Counted from the stretch's first letter, positions 28,613-38,612 are shown. The stretch: DNA of 64,000 bases from Gracilaria domingensis (GCA_022539475.1 VCMS01000218.1:107667-171666), one strand, 5' to 3'. The notes: generated by a model from the letters alone, not told the origin. Numbers and translations: made by a program.

Positions 28613-30181
28613 TCAGCCGTCCTGGAGGGATAATGTGTCCAAGGTGCTTGACGTGTCGGTGAAGAATTCACACTTCCTCAGCTTGAGAGTTATTCCTGCA
28701 TCACGCAGGGTGGTCATCACGTCCCTGACATGGGTGAGAGGATCGTCCAGATTACTGGAAAACACGATGATATCGTCAAGGTAGACGAGACAGGTCCGCC
28801 ACTTGAAGCGGCTCAACAAGATCTCGATGGCACGCTGGATTGTAGCGGGCGCGTTGGTTAGGCCGAAGGGCATCCGCTTGAAGCGGTAGGAGCCCGAGTG
28901 GCACACGAACGCAGTCTTATCGCGGTCTTCCTCCCTGACGGGGACTTGCCAGTATCCCCAATTAGCATGCATTGCAGTGAACACGGTAGCGTTACCGAGC
29001 GAATCGATACACTCATCCTTACGAGGGATTGAGTAAACGTCTCTTACCGTCACGGCATTGAGCAGGCGATAGTCGACACAGAACCTCCAGGTTCCGTCGG
29101 TTTTGAGAGCCAGTACCACTGAGGATGCCCACGGCGATTGCGCGTGTTCGATGACACCTGCGCGGAGCATCTTGTCCACTTGGAACTGTTCTTCTTCCCG
29201 AGCTTTCGGTCCTGCCCTGTAAAGGGGTTGTGAAACCGGATGCGTGTTCGGTAACAAATCGATACGGTGTTCCGTTGCATTTATCTCTCCAAGAGAGCCA
29301 TCCCACATTGGGGTAAACTCCCGTAAAATGTCACTTAGACGTTCACGGTGTGACTCCGGTACATGACCAAGATCAAGTTCCTCGAGCGCCTTCAAGGGGT
29401 CAACTTTGTCGTAGCTCGTGGGTTTACGCTCTTCTGTCCCTGACACAGGGTGTGGTTCCGAGTCAGTCGGTTGCTTCTCCGTTGCGACGGCAGTGGTACT
29501 CGTGGAAGCGGCTGGAATTGCGACTCCCTCCCCCTCCTTAGATGAGGCGACGTCCTCTTCGGAGGTAACTAGTCTGAGAACATCGGCAGCCGTCATCTTC
29601 GTTGGAAGCATCGCGAGTGGGTGCGGTGTCACAGACCCAATGACTTGGTTCTTCACCAGATACTGGGGGGTGCTGCCAAGGTTGGCAACGAGTATCCGAA
29701 ACGGAGTATCCGGTGTGACTTGCACAACGCCATTCGCGACAGCGAGTTGGCACTTCTCGTACAACGAGGTAAGCGGTTGAATAACCCGAAAACCGTGTTG
29801 ACGGGAATTAACCGACACCATCATTTGGGACTCAGGCGGGATGCGGATCGACACGGCGACGCGGAGCTTGGTGGACTCGCGCGACGCCGGTGCCGGGGCC
29901 TGCGCAGCAGGGAGTGGAACTTGCTTCCGCGATGACCGCTTCAGCGGACGACGGACGATCGGTACCGACGAACCGTCGTCGAGTTCTACACGCCTGAGGC
30001 GGGGCCTGATTGCATCGACAAACCTGTCGCAGTAATCGCAACTCAAAATGACTGGGGCAGCCAATGACCGACAAACGATGAAGTCGACCTTCACCACGGA
30101 AGTTCCCAAACGCACGACTAAGTCAATTGTTCTCACCGTAGTTAACGGGTTGTTCTTCGCGTCAGCGACATCAGGGAGCAC
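28613..30181 (-). CDS. Ty3 reverse transcriptase with upstream protease-RT linker
   Basis: RT motifs are plain: WRFCVDYRLLNAVT, MPFGLTNAPATIQ and CLVYLDDIIVFS. In the block that normally reads LDxxSGYWQ this copy has AMHANWGYWQV, so the first catalytic Asp is His (codon 28967-28969). The polymerase should therefore be inactive. The N-terminal half carries protease C-terminal sequence (LSCDYCDRF) and a disordered linker. The protease active site is in the next ORF upstream, in another frame. Confidence 0.85.
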   Translation of the reverse strand: MLPDVADAKNNPLTTVRTIDLVVRLGTSVVKVDFIVCRSLAAPVILSCDYCDRFVDAIRPRLRRVELDDGSSVPIVRRPLKRSSRKQVPLPAAQAPAPASRESTKLRVAVSIRIPPESQMMVSVNSRQHGFRVIQPLTSLYEKCQLAVANGVVQVTPDTPFRILVANLGSTPQYLVKNQVIGSVTPHPLAMLPTKMTAADVLRLVTSEEDVASSKEGEGVAIPAASTSTTAVATEKQPTDSEPHPVSGTEERKPTSYDKVDPLKALEELDLGHVPESHRERLSDILREFTPMWDGSLGEINATEHRIDLLPNTHPVSQPLYRAGPKAREEEQFQVDKMLRAGVIEHAQSPWASSVVLALKTDGTWRFCVDYRLLNAVTVRDVYSIPRKDECIDSLGNATVFTAMHANWGYWQVPVREEDRDKTAFVCHSGSYRFKRMPFGLTNAPATIQRAIEILLSRFKWRTCLVYLDDIIVFSSNLDDPLTHVRDVMTTLRDAGITLKLRKCEFFTDTSSTLDTLSLQDG

Positions 30182-30482
30182 GCTGCGGCGGGATACGTTC
30201 CCGCAATTGCGGTGTGAGAAGTGACTTCACGATGAAGTTCAGACCTGCACCTGAGTCTGGTACAGTCAGGTAACGCACCATAAACTGGGGGCTCAGGCCA
30301 AGGTCATCGTACACCTTATAGTTTCGCTTGGCCATCACGATGATTCGGTACGGGATCCGGTTATTCTTTACCCGTATCCACGGTCGACGCAGAACACCGA
30401 GGTGCTCCGAATCTGCGTCTGCGGCGTCTTTGCTCGACAGGACTTTCACCGGGGAGCGAGGAAATGACGCCTCGGGCGTCAA
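30171..30482 (-). CDS. Ty3 aspartic protease segment
   Basis: A short ORF carrying TVPDSGAGLNFI, the retropepsin active-site motif (DSGA, 30246-30257). It overlaps the RT ORF by 11 nt in another frame, consistent with one frameshifted gag-pol. Confidence 0.7.
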   Translation of the reverse strand: MTPEASFPRSPVKVLSSKDAADADSEHLGVLRRPWIRVKNNRIPYRIIVMAKRNYKVYDDLGLSPQFMVRYLTVPDSGAGLNFIVKSLLTPQLRERIPPQRAP

Positions 30483-30832
30483 TAGCCTTAACTCTGAGGA
30501 CGCCTCTCCGGAAAGGGAGACTCCCTCGTTCAGTTTCCCTGAACTTCCGCCTGCGGCGGCTGCTCAGTTCTCTGTTGATCACCGTGGTCGTAACGCACAT
30601 CTCCCCGGTGTGTTTGCTTCCCTTCCTCGGCAAAGAGTGGTTGAGCTCATTGGCCGCGGGGTCCCGCGTTAGTGGTATGGGGTTCGGCAACGGGCCGAGG
30701 GTTTGGATGCACAGGTGGTGCTTGGAAATTCCGCTGCGGCGGTGGTGCTGCAACGGCGTGTGAGAAGTCCGTCTTCGCACGCAAGTACGACGTCATAGGG
30801 ACGGTTTTCTTCTTCTCCGGAGTCAAAGCTTC

Positions 30833-31651
30833 CTAGTGCACCGTGACCATGGGCATATCCTTCATCGAGAGGAGGCAGTGCGGCGAGATGTGACCATGCG
30901 TATAGCAAAGGTGACAGATCGGCGTCACCATTCCCGAACGCAGGGTACCATCCCGAGAATCGGTGAAACCTACCCTGGGGCGTGTGTCCTTCCATCCAGG
31001 CCGTTGAAAACGGGTTGCTCCGTTCGCATACGTAATCCTTGGTCCGTTCACATGGTTGGAATCTGCGTAAAGCAGCGTACCCTCCCGAGCGGTATCGAAA
31101 GAAGACTCCGTCGTAGACGGTAGTTCCGTAGTTGGAATGGAACTCAGGCCTTCCTGGGCCAACTGGACGTTGTCATACCCCTTTGGGGAGGCCTCGCTCG
31201 CTAGCAGCGACAACGATGGGGAGCGAGTCTCCATCATCAACGCCTTGACGGACTTCGACCTGAGAACGGGACCTCGTGCACGAAGTGCATCACTCTCCGC
31301 TCGAGCGTACTGGACTAACTCGAGGTAGGTGATCTTCCGCTTATCCTCGCGGTAGCGGGCGACCAAGGTCTGGATAGCCGGGTAAAGGCCGTTGACGAAC
31401 ATCGTACAACGTTCCCCTGCGGGGTAGACATTACCACAACGGGGGAAAGCCTTGTTCAGGCGTACCGAATAATCGGTTTCCGTCTCTCCAGACTTCTGCC
31501 GGGTGTCCCGGAGTGCCAGGATGGCCGTGCCGATTGCATCTTTAGTGTCGTACGAGCGCAGCAAGTACTGGACCGCTTCTGGCCAGCACGTAACCTCTCC
31601 TTCAGAGGCACGAGATGAGCCTCTTACAGAGTTGAACTGGTCTTCGGCCAC
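30833..31651 (-). CDS. Ty3 Gag, capsid and zinc knuckle
   Basis: Resembles the retrotransposon Gag domain (WPEAVQYLLRSYD, SGETETDYSVRLNKAF, FVNGLYPAIQTLV) and ends with a CCHC knuckle, CHLCYTHGHISPHC (C-x2-C-x4-H-x4-C). The upstream ORFs 31624-31863 and 31876-32781 belong to the same Gag in other frames. The knuckle binds element RNA. Confidence 0.8.
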   Translation of the reverse strand: MAEDQFNSVRGSSRASEGEVTCWPEAVQYLLRSYDTKDAIGTAILALRDTRQKSGETETDYSVRLNKAFPRCGNVYPAGERCTMFVNGLYPAIQTLVARYREDKRKITYLELVQYARAESDALRARGPVLRSKSVKALMMETRSPSLSLLASEASPKGYDNVQLAQEGLSSIPTTELPSTTESSFDTAREGTLLYADSNHVNGPRITYANGATRFQRPGWKDTRPRVGFTDSRDGTLRSGMVTPICHLCYTHGHISPHCLLSMKDMPMVTVH

Positions 31652-31875
31652 TCCCCGTAAGAAGTACGGTAACGCAATGTAGGCTGGCCTTCGTTCATTC
31701 CGAGAACATCGGCCTCCGCCACGAAACGGGCGAGAAAATCAAGCACCAGGACTGGGTCGTCTCCAGAAAATGTCTGGTTACGCAGTGAGAGCTGCATACG
31801 GCGGATGCAGTCCTTCGCCTTACCCCTCCCACGAGGTGTGCGATCCAATGAGGAATCCTCCAAACGGTAGTACCG

Positions 31876-32781
31876 CTACGAAAGTAACTTTCGATACATC
31901 GGGTTCGTCGGGTTCAGCTCCTTCAGCCCGCAGTGTTTCCGTCCCTTCGACCGAGTACGAACAACACCTTGGGTGGCCGATGACCGCTTTGAGCGTGATG
32001 AGTGCCCTGCACGACCATCGTCAGATGAGGAATCGGATGAATCCGAACTGTCCGGAACATCCGGTGCGTCGTCTGACGAACTCGAGTCCGAGTCAGAGTA
32101 CTGATTGTCCTCCTTGACCTTCCGCCTACGGCGAGATTTGTCCCGACCGGTGTTCTTGTCGCGATGCGACACTTCAACTGGCTCCGCCGGAGTGGCGAGT
32201 TCCGCGATAGCGGCCTTCTCCAACGTCTCCAGACGGCTTCGAATCCGATCGAATCGGGTCTCAATTCCTTCCACGAAGGCAACGGGTCCTCTAATACATT
32301 CCAGCACAAAGTTGACATCGGACCGTAGGATACGGAGATACTCTGCGACCTCCTTCACAGAAAATGTGCGAACTTCCTCCCGGAGAGTCTGGACTTCTCC
32401 GGCGAGGGAATCATGGGCTCCCATAAGGGAATTGTGAGCAGCTCGCAGCATGCGAATCTGCTCTTCCAGGGTTGTGCCCTGGGGATTGTCAACCCTCTCC
32501 CGACGGGATTGAGTCGCCTCGGCGGTAGCCTTTACCTGCCCGGCAGGAGCCGGTTCGGCAACGGCAGATGCCGGAGCAATCCCATCAGTGGAAGGGATCA
32601 ACGAGGAAAACGGAAGTGTCAGGCGCCCCGGTGGGTTAGACGTCCGCGAGGACGGCCTGTTACCCAGGGTAGATCCAGGGCGAACTGTTATCCTCGACGG
32701 AGGCCGACCATCCGTCGGATTACCACCGTTGGTCGAACTATGACCAAGTTCAGCGAAATTCCTCATACATGAGCGTTGCAC
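31876..32781 (-). CDS. Ty3 Gag N-terminal region
   Basis: A Ser/Asp/Pro-rich, coiled-coil-containing ORF (heptads around LEEQIRMLRAAHNSL). Its apparent start lies inside the ~50-nt LTR remnant, so the native start has been deleted and replaced by LTR sequence. A stop at 31876 and a frameshift near 31.67 kb separate it from the capsid part. Confidence 0.65.
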   Translation of the reverse strand: MQRSCMRNFAELGHSSTNGGNPTDGRPPSRITVRPGSTLGNRPSSRTSNPPGRLTLPFSSLIPSTDGIAPASAVAEPAPAGQVKATAEATQSRRERVDNPQGTTLEEQIRMLRAAHNSLMGAHDSLAGEVQTLREEVRTFSVKEVAEYLRILRSDVNFVLECIRGPVAFVEGIETRFDRIRSRLETLEKAAIAELATPAEPVEVSHRDKNTGRDKSRRRRKVKEDNQYSDSDSSSSDDAPDVPDSSDSSDSSSDDGRAGHSSRSKRSSATQGVVRTRSKGRKHCGLKELNPTNPMYRKLLS

Positions 32782-32785
32782 TACA
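32736..32785 (-). repeat. Remnant of Ty3 5' LTR, about 50 bp
   Basis: Same sequence and orientation as the terminal 50 bp of the left LTR, ending TTGCACTACA, followed by the target-site copy ATACT. Homology stops into gag. Confidence 0.8.
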
Positions 32786-32790
32786 ATACT

Positions 32791-32850
32791 ATGACATCTC
32801 CGGAGAATGTGGAGTTCTTCTTTCAGATGGGCATTAGTGGTCAGCGCTAC
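32791..32850 (+). pseudogene. PiggyBac-type transposase, 20-codon segment between two insertions
   Basis: Exactly 60 bp with no stop, in the frame that continues from 21975 and into 33596. It includes FFFQMGISGQRY, which with the following NEIW forms the family's MSR.RF.EI-like motif. Confidence 0.7.
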
Positions 32851-33590
32851 TGTAGTGCAACGCTCATGTATGAGGAATTTCGCTGGACTTAGTCATAATT
32901 CCCGTTCACGGGTTTGCCTGGTACACGCCAGTATATGACTAGTAGTAACTAGTGGTTGCCATCGAAATGGTTCGGACACGTGGGACACGATGGAGCTGAT
33001 CGGAGGTTGGCCACTACACGTGGGCGTCTGCCACAATTATTGGGATGCTTAGTTAATATTATTTATTAATTTTAGTCAGTACAATACTTAGTGCGACGCC
33101 GTCGCCGCCGTCGCACCAGTAATGTTCCCCAACCAGGGTGATCCTACTTCAAGAATCTTGGCTCTAGCCACTCTCGCCTTCGGCGATGCAAAACTCCTTA
33201 TCGGAGGGACTCCCTGTTGTCAAGGTGCGGCTATCCACCCTGCGTCCCCGCAGAACCCAACTTTGGGAGTGTTTCACCTTTGTTGTTTGTGTTCGACCCT
33301 GTATAGAGAATACCCCGGCGATGCGCCGTGTCTCTCTTACCCCTTTCTCTCTTTCCCACTCTTTCCCTTTCCCCACTCTGTGGTTTCGTCCCTCTTTCGA
33401 GGCTGCTACACTCACGTGTGAGTCACCCTTCCCAACTCAACTCTCAACACCCCGTCTTGACGGTCTGGCCCCGGTCTTACACAGGGCTAGTTGTACCATT
33501 CCAGAGAGGCTCTGTTCACCCGGCTGCCCTGAGCAGAGGAAGATCCCGAACATCTTCGTGGTGTTTCCTGCTCGCAGGCATTGCACTACA
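32851..33590 (+). repeat. Solo LTR of the same Ty3 family, opposite orientation
   Basis: Starts TGTAGTGCAACG and ends ATTGCACTACA, 740 bp. It is flanked by GCTAC (32846-32850) and GTTAC (33591-33595), a 5-bp target duplication with one change. It lies 60 bp from the larger element. Short ORFs within it are not genes. Confidence 0.85.
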
Positions 33591-33595
33591 GTTAC

Positions 33596-35587
33596 AACGA
33601 GATCTGGGCTGCGCTAAGCTGTACTATGGAACGAAGACAGCGAGTAGAAGATTGCGGCTACGGCTGGTCCCATTTGCCCCGTCGAGCTAATGCGCTCGTG
33701 ACAGAGCTTGAAGATGAATTTGCGGCAATCAATCGTCTTTTTTTGTTAGTACCAATGCGCCCAATATTCTCATTTGATGATCATCATCAAAGGCTTCGCT
33801 TTCGTGCAGTGGCACAACTCACCTTAATGAGTCACATTAATAACCCAAAGAAGGCCTTAGGTCCTGTTAATAATGCTGTATGCTCTGCTCTCAATCGGGT
33901 ATTTTTGGCCAGTCATTACACAAGAGTGGGTGAGAAGTCAATTGATGCATGGGAGAGACTCGTGAGATTAATTCAGGGCGTTCCGACAACAGGGCCAATT
34001 AGGCCCATGGTTGAATTTATGTTCGCTGCAGATCGTGGATATAGTCATAAGGAGGCTATTGACCTTTTGAAGGACAGGCTTGGTGCAACCATTCTTGGCG
34101 CCCACAAGCGCTCACTAGATTATCGGTTTATCTTTGGTGATGGACCATTGCAAAACGCCCACAAAGGTGTTGCTATAAGTGAAAAAGGATGCCGTGGGGG
34201 TTATTCTGCTACCCGAAAACCGAAGATGTCTTCAATTCGCCCTGTAGAGGCAGTTGTATACCGCGAAAGCTACAGTGGACGTGTCGCAGCTGTCATTCAC
34301 AACAATGACGCTATGTTTAAAGCCTCTAAATTCACATTGGTCCCGAAGACAGGATATAAGCATATAAAGGGTCGTGAAGAGCTCGAGGAGTTTCACAGGG
34401 TTTATGAGAGACACGAAAACTCATGTAATGCTACAACCGGAAGCTATTTGTCTCGGTTGAAGGTGGCGCAATATATTGCCGGCATCAAAGAGGTAACATT
34501 GCTACATTCGCAGGATCCTGGGTGGTTCCTAGCTCGCGCTTTTCAGTTTACCCCCCGAACTACGAACAATTTCATTCGAGCTCTTGCAAACAACTTTGTG
34601 CCGAATAAGCGTGCACTCTCTGACCTTGTGCGAGGGCAAAGCAGTGGCTACAGTGGAGTACAATTTCCTGATAACTCGAAGGATGTTGCCAACTGCCTGA
34701 CCCTGCGATTGAAAGCCGTGTGCCATGTTTTGAATGTGCGTCTATCATCTGCTCCCACTCAAAGTGACTTCGCGGAACCCAAATCACTTATTTTGTCTTC
34801 AAAAATGAGTGTTATAGAATCAAAGACGAGAGCAGAGTTATTGAAAGCAATGAGCAAGGTTAGACACACGGTTCCAAATGGATTCAGGAAACCTCAAATC
34901 GTGGAGAAGGTGAAAGAACTGCAAACAAGCGTACAAAATGGGTCAATAATTCTTGAAAAAAGTCAATCTGAATCCGTAACGCCAGAAGAATTGCTAGAAT
35001 CGGACAAAAAGCAGCTTTTGGAAGTTCTCTACACACTTTCATTGAGGTCATGGGTTATAAAGCCCTTGGTAAGCACAGCCGGAATGAAGAAAGGATCTTT
35101 CAACGAGGCACAGGTTTTGAGAGCGCTGCCACATTTTTGTGACAAGCATAACGCTTCTCAATGGCTTTCAACCAGTGTGAAAGGTCCTGAAATGCATTGT
35201 ATTATAGAGTACATTCGTACTGTTGGCTTGATATCTTCAAGAACGGATCAAATGGTGTCTGACAGCCCCGATACGGTGATGTCCTACGCTGGAGAGGGTG
35301 ATAGCCGTCATTTCTGCGCTGTTGAGATCAAAACAATGACCGCAGTTAAGACCATTGAAGCAGCAGTAAACCTGCGAAATAGGTGTGGATCACTGTCGGT
35401 AGTGCAAAGCGTTGGGAACAATAAAGATACGCTCAAATTATTTCAAGAACTGGTACCCTCTGCGGACCATCGTCTGCAATGCTTACATCAAGCAATGTGC
35501 TTGAAAGCAACTGAGATCTGTTTTTGCTGTGGCAAAGGGGAGTTGTGGCGTTGGAGAAATTATATACTCTGCCTCGATCCAGTTTGA
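33596..35587 (+). pseudogene. PiggyBac-type transposase core with YqaJ-like nuclease segment
   Basis: The ORF here formally starts at 33581, but its first residues come from the solo LTR. Catalytic candidates are FSFDDH (33766-33783) and FAADRGY (Asp 34031-34033), in the spacing of PiggyBac DDD transposases. The third Asp lies in the next segment. Between them is an insertion with SDSPDTVM, then CAVEIKT (35318-35335) and a Q-rich helix, the SPD..ExK arrangement of YqaJ/lambda-exonuclease folds. Near 35545 the frame shifts; the alternate frame continues GEIIYSASIQFDGLL up to the 141-bp insertion. A cut-and-paste transposase is the known role of the family. This copy is broken. Confidence 0.7.
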
Positions 35588-35649
35588 TGGATTGCTGCTT
35601 TCGCAGTACAGCTACGTGCTGGCAGCTATAAGAGTTGGCGCTTTTCGCT

Positions 35650-35790
35650 CCCTAGTAGAATCATAAGGGAAAATACGGGGTGTGCACGTGTTTATTTAGA
35701 AAATTTTGGTGGTCAGAATTGCAATCTACTCCGTGCGCGTGCCTTGCACACCCCGTATTCACCCTCGGACAAAACATGATTCTCCTAGGG
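35650..35790. mobile_element. 141-bp inverted-repeat (MITE-like) insertion
   Basis: Ends CCCTAGTAGAATCAT and ATGATTCTCCTAGGG pair 14/15. A second inner inverted repeat (AATACGGGGTGTGCA) pairs 15/15. It is flanked by GCT on both sides, a possible 3-bp target duplication. Taking out the insert plus one GCT leaves the transposase frame continuous (AFRWVGKSAIH). Confidence 0.65.
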
Positions 35791-36674
35791 GCTGGGTTGG
35801 AAAGAGCGCAATTCATATTCAAAAGCAATATGATGATATGCTGAAATCCTCACATGCGACTGACCTACATTCCTATGCAACCTACTACAGTCTAAGTGAG
35901 GCCTACAGAAGGTTAGTGGCTACAACGGGAACTTTGCCACCAAGCAGGATGATTCGGCCAACAATTCTCATGTACTGGAACCATTTGAAAGGCGGGGTGG
36001 ATAAATTTAGTCGTGCGCTTACTTTATTGTGCTTTAGCAACTCATCAGAGAACCCCATTGTTAGTATAATTGGACGCCTTCTCTGTGCACAGGTGAAGAA
36101 TGCCGCTGTGGTTCATAGGCTTTCAAGACTCAAAACCAGTGGTGCTCTTCCAGAATCTTGGGAATCAGGTAAGGGTGGGAAAGGGTATCGAGAACTGCGT
36201 CACGATATTTCTCGAGTGGCCTCTTTTGCAGGGCTTGCCAGGCAATTGGCAAAAGAATACAAGGAGGTGCATCGAAGCGATAATTCGAAAGTCGGAACAT
36301 GTGAAAGTTGGAACTTTGAACCCCATGCAGAACGTGATACATTACATACCACTGATATAAAACCTTTATACAAGCGGAACATTATTCAGAAGTACAACAT
36401 ACAAGAGGACAGACAGAGACGGTTGTCATCATCACAATCGCATAATAAGGTGAAAGGAAGAAGCACCTACTGTTCTTTATGTTCGTGTTCTCACAGCATA
36501 AGGAAGGATGGAAAAGAACATCGGAAGAAGGGAGGATGTCGCCAAAAACTGTGGTGCTCGGTCTGCAAGCAGGCCATATGCACAGGTTGCTGGGACCGGT
36601 GGCACACTCAATCTGTATTGGTTAGAGCACAAATTCTTGCTTCTGAATTACAACAAATTCAACAGAGTACCTGA
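35706..36674 (+). pseudogene. PiggyBac-type transposase C-terminal part
   Basis: Real homology starts at about 35793. RMIRPTILMYWNHLKGGVDK holds the GGVD motif (Asp 36000-36002), the last catalytic Asp of PiggyBac transposases. The C-terminus is a Cys/His cluster: YCSLCSC, then CRQKLWCSVCKQAICTGCW, then H, like the RING/PHD-type Cys-rich domain that binds transposon ends. The first ~29 residues of the ORF are from the MITE-like insert. Confidence 0.7.
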
Positions 36675-36820
36675 AGAAACGATGGAAAGGACAACAAAGT
36701 ACGAATTTGGTATAGTTTACTATTTGGTTTCTGGACAGAAAACTAACAGCTAAGATAGGGGTGAATTAGCCGTCCATTTTGTCTAAAGCCTCAATGTTCG
36801 CACCAAGATGCTGCAGATTT

Positions 36821-37726
36821 TCATCTTGACAAAGAGAGATGCGCTCTGTGGCGCCATTTGAAAAGGAGATTTACAAAGTTATCGATAAGAAGGGACCGCG
36901 TGGTGTCCGAAGTGCGGCGAAAAGAAATGTAAAGAGAATGACCGAAGAGCAATTCGATTGCTGCAACTCTAGTTAGGCGCGGAGAGAGCTGGACCGGATC
37001 AACACGCAGAACGATCCGCAGAATGGATTTTATGATCTCATATTCGTCTTCTTGCACAGCCGTTCGGTGCTGAACCGTCTGTTTCGACGCAGAAGCTCTC
37101 CTTGTGTCCACAGTTTGATTCATCCCAAGAGATGCCCTTCTCGACCCAGTGGGCTTCGTAGCGGAGGTAGACTTTGTTTGACCTGTCCGCTTCGTAGCTG
37201 GGGATGCTCTCGTCTCCATAGACCGCTTCGTAACAGACGACGGACCTGCCCGCGCAGGTGGTACTGATGCGCTACCTCTCGGTGTTGATGAACTTTGAAT
37301 TGGCTCCGTGCGGCTTGTCAGCGTCATCATCTCACTCATAGCGCTCACCGTTCGTCGCCTGGACGCCGGATTGCTGACTGCCACCGGTTCTATCATTTTC
37401 TCATCCCAAGGAGCGGCCGTCCGGAGATCCTGGATGTATTGTGGAAGATCCAGGCCCTCCACCCGGTAAGAGTAGAACGTCTGACCGCTTCGACTGATGA
37501 GAATATTATGAACCACCACAAGACCTGGGTCTAATTGCTTCCCGTTCAACTCGCGGCGTAAAACACTTCCAATTCCATGCAACAACGCTTCCCCGACTAT
37601 CACCTTTCTTTCGTTCTCAATATCCATCTGGAGAGAAACCCGCATTCCACCTTGCAATGATCGAGTGCTCCGCCGAGTGCGAGGAGTCACGCTTTGCGGA
37701 CGTTTTCGAACACGAGGTGGCTTCAT
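36821..37726 (-). CDS. Paralogue of the 50.6-kb Ser/Thr-rich basic protein (partial module copy)
   Basis: Close to 50554-51250 at DNA and protein level: RKR.QSVTPRTRRSTR, DLPQYIQDLRTAAPWDEKM, repeated SATKPT/SPATKRT/MNQT blocks. Here the reading frame is intact where the other copy lost one C. The last ~75 residues (RVDPVQLSPRLTRVAAIELL...) differ completely and form an ordinary-looking helical tail. The ParB and oxygenase parts are absent. Mid-protein A/T/S/K-rich repeats suggest disorder and nucleic-acid or chromatin contact. No enzymatic function is recognised. Confidence 0.6.
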   Translation of the reverse strand: MKPPRVRKRPQSVTPRTRRSTRSLQGGMRVSLQMDIENERKVIVGEALLHGIGSVLRRELNGKQLDPGLVVVHNILISRSGQTFYSYRVEGLDLPQYIQDLRTAAPWDEKMIEPVAVSNPASRRRTVSAMSEMMTLTSRTEPIQSSSTPRGSASVPPARAGPSSVTKRSMETRASPATKRTGQTKSTSATKPTGSRRASLGMNQTVDTRRASASKQTVQHRTAVQEDEYEIIKSILRIVLRVDPVQLSPRLTRVAAIELLFGHSLYISFRRTSDTTRSLLIDNFVNLLFKWRHRAHLSLSR

Positions 37727-38000
37727 GTTGAACGGCTATTGCAGTGAAAGATGTATATGAACAATACGCTCGCTCTGGACGATACAACAACGAAGGCGAA
37801 CCTTTAAATGGCGATTTACGCTGGGCACCCCCGCTTTCGGCAGCTCCTCCCAGCGTACTGCCAGTCTCGTCCCTGTCCTGTCCGTGGCCGCTCGCACGTT
37901 GATTGTACGCTTTAGAGTTGTGGAGTTCGCGCAATGAAGACTCACGCGAGCAATGGTCGCGCTCTCTAATCGTGCTCTTCAAATCGTCTGTCTCTTGCAG
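37727..38000 (-). promoter_or_regulatory. Promoter-containing 5' flank, copy of the 50.3-kb region
   Basis: Reads outward from the ATG at 37726. It includes the ~75-bp block with TTTAAATGGCGA..TACGCTGGGCACCCCC also found at 49157-49235 and, inverted, 50395-50490. Homology to 50.3 kb stops near 38000. Confidence 0.6.
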
Positions 38001-38612
38001 ATGCTAGTTTTTGGCGAGGGTCGTCCAGAAATTGGCAAGGGTCGTCCAGTAAATTTTTTGAAAAAATATCGAGATCAATTATTTCAAAATTTGGAGATAA
38101 TTGCTTGGGTCGTCCAGAATCGCTGTGCAGTAAATACTGGTGGGTTTTCCACTCGTGCTAGTTCTTTAGTCGAGGGCTACCTGAACTGTATTTCGCGAAG
38201 TCTAGGTTCAGTTTCCATTAAGGTGCACATTACACGATACCTTCTGCGGAATGATACCCTGCAACGCATGGAATACTGGTGCTAGTACAGATGATGCCCA
38301 TTATGAAATCATACCGTTTTATTCGTATCTATTCTTCTATCGACCGCTTTTGCTAACCACTACTTCTCTATATTACTGGTACCATTTCCCCATGATGAAG
38401 CGGGTGTAGGCGCAATCTGCGGCAGACGCCGCAGACTGCACCTGCACCAAATTGCGCTATCGGTAGAACACATACGCACTCCGAGAGGATGAGGCGCGAA
38501 GCGCCTCATCCTCTCCGTTCCTCATGTAGGGAACCATGCCCAGATGCATGGTTCCCTACTTGAGGAACCTGCACCTGCAACTCGTGAGCTACCTCCGCAT
38601 CAAAAGTCATTT
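38001..38612. repeat. Intergenic DNA with hairpin cluster
   Basis: There is no gene. Three palindromes occur at 38417-38434 (CTGCGGCAGACGCCGCAG), 38483-38515 (15-bp perfect arms around GAA) and 38517-38568 (about 22-bp arms). The last two lie back to back one base apart. Confidence 0.6.

Larger units (their letters stand above)
21976..32785 (-). mobile_element. Ty3 (gypsy) chromodomain retrotransposon with antisense ORF
   Basis: It is on the minus strand. A 5-bp target-site duplication ATACT flanks it (21971-21975 and 32786-32790). The 3' LTR is complete (21976-22714) with a purine tract AAGGAGGGGGAGA next to it. The 5' LTR is reduced to ~50 nt (32736-32785), fused directly to gag, so promoter, primer-binding site and leader are lost. 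The order is gag, protease, RT, RNase H, integrase, chromodomain. Stops and frameshifts break gag-pol in at least five places, and one RT catalytic Asp is a His. It is a dead copy. Confidence 0.9.

Noticed and set aside
21976-33590. One element with inverted LTRs (DIRS-like)
   Set aside because: Each LTR has its own target duplication, and the element has a DDE integrase, not a tyrosine recombinase.
33122-33690. Plus ORFs of 99-143 codons
   Set aside because: They lie in the solo LTR and its flank; the matching left LTR does not conserve them as proteins.
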